The notes beneath the pieces are model-generated. The model saw only the letters and a list, made by a program, of their open reading frames with translations. It was not told the DNA's origin and searched no databases. From Microbacterium sp. LWO13-1.2 (lineage in GTDB: Bacteria; Actinomycetota; Actinomycetes; Actinomycetales; Microbacteriaceae): 64,000 nt of DNA. Position numbers and translations under genes: made by a program. This document shows positions 60,982 to 64,000 of this stretch, one piece after another. The stretch spans positions 2,728,001 through 2,792,000 of the forward strand of contig NZ_CP151634.1 of the NCBI RefSeq assembly GCF_038397725.1. The letters run 5' to 3'. Each line of letters opens with the position of its first letter. The stretch's first letter is position 1.

Positions 60982-62277
60982 GTGGAAAATACGACCGGCC
61001 CGATTCACACGCCTGATTTCGCGCACACCGATGCCGAAGTCGTCTTCGGCGACCTCGGAGCGCTGCTGCTCGACGCCGGCATGTCGGTGACCGATGTTCG
61101 GGCGTCGCTCGAGCAGGTGCGCGATGCGACAGCGCCCGAAGAAGCGCTGGCGTTCGCCGTCCTGCCCCAGCACGTCCTCGTCAGTCGGCCGCGCACTGCG
61201 GGGGCGACAACGATCGGAGCCTCGACGGGCGCGGAACTCACCTTCCGCCAGTCCGCGCATGCCAGTCGCCTCGCCAGGCGACTCGAGGTCGGCAAGCTCA
61301 GCCTCGATCAGGTTCCGCCGCACGTCGAACGGATCCGCGGCCTGCCCCGCCGGCACCCGACACTGCAGTGGCTCGTGGGCGGCGGACTGCTGTCGATGGG
61401 CCTGGCCATGCTGTTCCGCTGCCCGTGGTGGGCGATCGTGCTGGCGTTGCTGGTCGGAGCCCTGGTCGGCTTGATCTCGACGCTCATGTCGAGGTTCCGC
61501 CCCGCGGCTGCGATCGTGCCGTTCGTGGCGAGTTTCGTCTCGACGGTGCTCGTCGGAGCCGCAGATGCCTGGCTCGATCTCGGGCCGGTGCCGCTGTTCG
61601 CGGTCTGCGCGCCGATCGCATTGCTCGTTCCTGGGGCGTTGATCACCAATGCGCTGCTCGAACTCACCGCTGCCGACATCGTGACGGGGGCGGCGCGTCT
61701 CACCTACGGGATCATCATGCTCGGCTTCATGAGCGCGGGGATCTTCGCCGGCGGAGCGATCACCGGCCTGCGCATCGATCCGGATTCGGCGGCGCTCGTC
61801 GGCCAGGCGGCCGGAGTCACCGCGGATCACGGCGGGTGGCAGGCGCTGCCGCCGCTGTGGCTCTCCTGGATCGGTGTGGTCTTCCTCGCGGTCGGCATCG
61901 GTCTCGCCTTCGGAGCCGGGTTCCGTCTGACGGTCGTGAGCGTTCTTGTCATGACCTGCACCTACGCGGCGCTGGTCGTGCTCACACCGTTCACGGGTAA
62001 CACCGTCGCGACCGGGATCGCGGCGGCACTGCTGTTCGTCGCGGCGCGCCTCCTGGAACGCGTGACGCTCGCCGTGCCGGCGACCGTGTCCTTCCAGCCC
62101 GCTTTCCTGCTTCTCGTGCCCGGCACCGTAGGACTCGTCGCCATGACATCGTTCGATGCCGAAGCGCTGGCGGCTGCACCGATGATCTTCGTGAGTCTCT
62201 GCATCGGCACGAAGGTGGGGGCATTGATCGCGGATGCGGCGCGCATCACGCACTCAGCCCCTGGCCCCGTGGCCTGA
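60982..62277 (+). CDS. Threonine/serine exporter family protein (ThrE-like)
   Basis: The 431-residue protein has a soluble N-terminal domain of about 125 residues (VFGDLGALLLDAGMSVTDVR, typical of ThrE) followed by about ten membrane helices. ThrE of Corynebacterium exports threonine and serine; the exact substrate here is inferred. GTG 60982 is preferred because GAGGAG lies nine bases upstream; TTG 60973 would leave no spacing. It starts 47 bases after rsfS. Confidence 0.85.
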   Translation: MENTTGPIHTPDFAHTDAEVVFGDLGALLLDAGMSVTDVRASLEQVRDATAPEEALAFAVLPQHVLVSRPRTAGATTIGASTGAELTFRQSAHASRLARRLEVGKLSLDQVPPHVERIRGLPRRHPTLQWLVGGGLLSMGLAMLFRCPWWAIVLALLVGALVGLISTLMSRFRPAAAIVPFVASFVSTVLVGAADAWLDLGPVPLFAVCAPIALLVPGALITNALLELTAADIVTGAARLTYGIIMLGFMSAGIFAGGAITGLRIDPDSAALVGQAAGVTADHGGWQALPPLWLSWIGVVFLAVGIGLAFGAGFRLTVVSVLVMTCTYAALVVLTPFTGNTVATGIAAALLFVAARLLERVTLAVPATVSFQPAFLLLVPGTVGLVAMTSFDAEALAAAPMIFVSLCIGTKVGALIADAARITHSAPGPVA

Positions 62278-62320
62278 GTTCCCCAAGCCACCGGCGCAGA
62301 GGGCGGCTTCCGAACTGCGA

Positions 62321-62326
62321 TACGGT
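62321..62326 (+). promoter_or_regulatory. -10 element of the DUF7882-type gene, leaderless geometry
   Basis: TACGGT, then TCACAG, then ATG at 62333. Confidence 0.45.
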
Positions 62327-62332
62327 TCACAG

Positions 62333-62638
62333 ATGGGTTCCCTTCTGTACGACGGCGAAGATCGCCCGATCCACATCGACGATCGTGCACTCGCGCACCT
62401 CAAGGTGGTCATCGCCACCAAGCTCCGTCGCCAGGAGAGCTTCACCCTGTCCTGGAAGCACTCGGACAGCGAGCCCGGCGGTCGGTCGACGATCTGGCTG
62501 CATCCTTCGATTCCTCTTCGGTTCGTCTTCGACGAGGAGGAGCCGCCCGAGTTGAACATGCAGTGGGTCGAAGATCTGATGCACTCAGCCAATTCGACGG
62601 GAGGCATCATGCTCGTCGATGAAGTGCTCGACGTCTGA
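62333..62638 (+). CDS. DUF7882-type small protein
   Basis: A 101-residue protein (GSLLYDGEDRPIHIDDRALA, HLKVVIATKLRRQESFTLSW, STIWLHPSIPLRFVFDE). This conserved Microbacteriaceae family is sometimes labelled 'ATP-dependent DNA ligase' in databases, which I consider a mis-annotation since no ligase motif (KxDG) is present. Its role is unknown. A leaderless -10 element precedes it. Confidence 0.75.
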   Translation: MGSLLYDGEDRPIHIDDRALAHLKVVIATKLRRQESFTLSWKHSDSEPGGRSTIWLHPSIPLRFVFDEEEPPELNMQWVEDLMHSANSTGGIMLVDEVLDV

Positions 62639-62663
62639 GAACATCTGACTGCTGTGGGCAAAA

Positions 62664-62692
62664 CTGTCAAGGGTCTTTTCTTGTCCTGACAG
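62664..62692 (+). terminator. Possible weak hairpin after the DUF7882-type gene
   Basis: CTGTCAAGG and CCTGACAG can pair with one bulge around a T-rich loop. It may end the upstream transcript; evidence is limited. Confidence 0.3.
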
Positions 62693-62736
62693 CGCTCGGA
62701 CAATCTCCCTGGGAGTAAACCTTGGAGGGATGTCAG

Positions 62737-63021
62737 ATGTCTGAAACGCCGGATCCGCGCTACTCATTGCGCAGAGTGACGTCGACGGAGTGGGTCATCA
62801 ATGACTTTCGCTATGAGGCGCATGATCCACGTCATGTGGTGGCCTGTGTGTACGAACTCGAGGAGACCGAGGTCGAGGTCGTGTGGTTGCGCGACTTGCC
62901 GCTCGCTTCCCGCTACTCCTCGCCGTTCGATGTGCTCGAGGAAGTGGAACGGGTGAACAGTGTGAGTCGAGCGACCCGACCCGTCGCCATCCCGCATCTG
63001 CCGCCGCTTCTGGCGACGTGA
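62737..63021 (+). CDS. Small hypothetical protein
   Basis: A 94-residue soluble protein (YSLRRVTSTEWVINDFRYEA, DPRHVVACVYELEETEVEVV, SPFDVLEEVERVNS). No known domain recognised; it appears to be an alpha/beta fold. ATG 62737 has GGAGGG seven bases upstream; TTG 62722 is in frame but less likely. The gene converges with corA, with nine bases between stops. Confidence 0.65.
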   Translation: MSETPDPRYSLRRVTSTEWVINDFRYEAHDPRHVVACVYELEETEVEVVWLRDLPLASRYSSPFDVLEEVERVNSVSRATRPVAIPHLPPLLAT

Positions 63022-63030
63022 GGGCACCGA

Positions 63031-63951
63031 TCATTCTTCTCCGCCGTTGTTCTCGGCCGCTCCGCCGAGCCAGCCGCGACGGCGGAAGACGATGTACGCC
63101 ACCACGTCGAGCACGATGATCGAGACGCCGACCGCCACCCAGCCGTACTCCCATCGCAGGAGCGGCAGGTTCTTGAAGTTCATGCCGTAGAGGCCGCCGA
63201 TCACGGTCGGGATCGCCAGCAGCGCGGCATACGCGGAGATCGTTCGCATGTCCTGGTTCTGGCGGGTGGCGACATTGCTCTCATGACTGGAAACCAGAGC
63301 GTCGAGAGAGGCGTGCTCGTTGGCGGAGAGTTCGGCAACGCCCGTCGCGTCGAGTTCGAGATGATGGAAGTAAGGGCGCAACTTAGGGCGATCCGCCGTT
63401 GCCGCTTCGAACTCCTGGCGAGCGGCCCTGAGCGCCTCGGACAGGCCGGTCGCGGCCCGATCGATGCGCCCGATCCGCCGACGCAGACGGTAGATGCGCT
63501 GATAGTCCTCATGGACGCGGTTGTCGAAGACGTCCGCCTCGAGTTCGTCGAGGTCGCCTTCGACTTGAGCGGCGAGCTCGACGAAGTCATGCACGATGGC
63601 GTCGAGAACTCGATACGCCGCGGTGATCGGCGAATCCACGAGTACCGGCCCGGGGCCTGCGAGCAACGCGTCAAGGTCGCGAATCTCATCGATGTCGCCG
63701 CGTTGGATCAGAAGCAGCACATCGCCGTTCCAGATGAGCGCCAGATCCACGTCGGTCGTCGCCGACTCGACTCCGCCTCGATCGACATCCCAGATCGACA
63801 GATACAGGTGGTCGCCGAAGGTCTCGAACTTCGGCTGCTGTCGATGCTCGCCCAGGTCGCCGAGTATGAGCGGGTGGAGTCCGAACTGAGCCTGCGCCAC
63901 TTCCAGTTCGGCGCGAGAGGGGTTCACCAGGCGGTGCCATGGTCTCGTCAT
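63031..63951 (-). CDS. corA: CorA-family magnesium/divalent cation transporter
   Basis: A 306-residue homopentameric channel subunit: a large cytoplasmic N-terminal domain with long helices (AAQVEGDLDELEADVFDN, IYRLRRRIGRIDRAATGL), then two C-terminal membrane helices with YGMNFKNLPLL, the GMN motif of the pore mouth, between them. The acidic C-terminus (AENNGGEE) is short. ATG 63951. It probably follows another gene whose last codons lie at the window edge. Confidence 0.93.
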   Translation of the reverse strand: MTRPWHRLVNPSRAELEVAQAQFGLHPLILGDLGEHRQQPKFETFGDHLYLSIWDVDRGGVESATTDVDLALIWNGDVLLLIQRGDIDEIRDLDALLAGPGPVLVDSPITAAYRVLDAIVHDFVELAAQVEGDLDELEADVFDNRVHEDYQRIYRLRRRIGRIDRAATGLSEALRAARQEFEAATADRPKLRPYFHHLELDATGVAELSANEHASLDALVSSHESNVATRQNQDMRTISAYAALLAIPTVIGGLYGMNFKNLPLLRWEYGWVAVGVSIIVLDVVAYIVFRRRGWLGGAAENNGGEE

Positions 63952-63964
63952 CGCGCGCCGCCGG

Positions 63965-64000
63965 TCAGAATGCGTCGCGCTCGTCGTCCTCTGAGCCGCC
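63965..64000 (-). CDS. 3' end of an unidentified gene
   Basis: On the minus strand the last 36 bases read GGSEDDERDAF and a TGA stop, 13 bases before the corA start. The acidic, hydrophilic ending is typical of a real C-terminus, but only 11 codons are visible and the family cannot be determined. Confidence 0.35.
   Translation of the reverse strand, partial: GGSEDDERDAF

Overview
The window is chromosomal DNA from a high-GC Gram-positive actinobacterium, most likely Microbacterium or a close relative in the Microbacteriaceae. The pointers are strong G/C third-position bias, the actinobacterial order uvrC-rapZ-whiA followed by gap-pgk-tpiA-secG-rbpA, the paired clpP1-clpP2, a translational ileS T-box, RbpA, DUF4031, DUF4233 and DUF7882-type proteins, and many apparently leaderless genes. 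No prophage, integrase, transposase or CRISPR array was seen.

Layout. 1-10.4 kb: a cut-off DUF4126 membrane protein diverges from uvrB; then a TfoX-like gene, a divergent small gene/MarR pair, uvrA-uvrC, rapZ and whiA. 10.5-14.9 kb: sodA, then lower glycolysis (gap-pgk-tpiA) with secG and rbpA. 15-20 kb: a membrane-anchored zincin, divergent tRNA-Gly and tRNA-Pro, trigger factor with a lysine/alanine tail, a TPR protein and clpP1-clpP2. 20.1-24.4 kb: a deoxyribose operon (SorC regulator, deoC, an aldehyde dehydrogenase and a catalytically truncated second one). 24.4-34.8 kb: an ECF-like sigma factor with a membrane partner, clpX, peptidase E, a methyltransferase, an M3 peptidase, a LysR regulator divergent from the threonine-to-glycine pair tdh-kbl, and an ArsR regulator with a four-box operator array. 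34.8-42.7 kb: valS with a small partner and a five-domain peptide/nickel-type ABC importer. 42.7-44.6 kb: a pentapeptide-like protein and a nuclease-domain gene flanked by two 72-bp repeats. 44.6-50.4 kb: T-box-controlled ileS, folC, DUF4233 and ndk. 50.4-64 kb: VKOR, RNase E/G, DUF4031, rplU-rpmA-obg-proB-proA, a small membrane protein, nadD, an unknown single-pass protein, rsfS, a ThrE-type exporter, two small lineage-type proteins and CorA.

Most of the window is housekeeping: DNA repair, glycolysis, proteolysis, translation, ribosome assembly and proline/NAD synthesis. The most unusual parts are the repeat-flanked AbiEi-like/DUF559-like gene at 43453-44550, the split ALDH16-like enzyme pair, the iterated ArsR operator, and a recurring leaderless promoter geometry (TAnnnT, six bases, start codon) at nine genes. 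All family names come from sequence motifs and remembered family features; no database search was possible.
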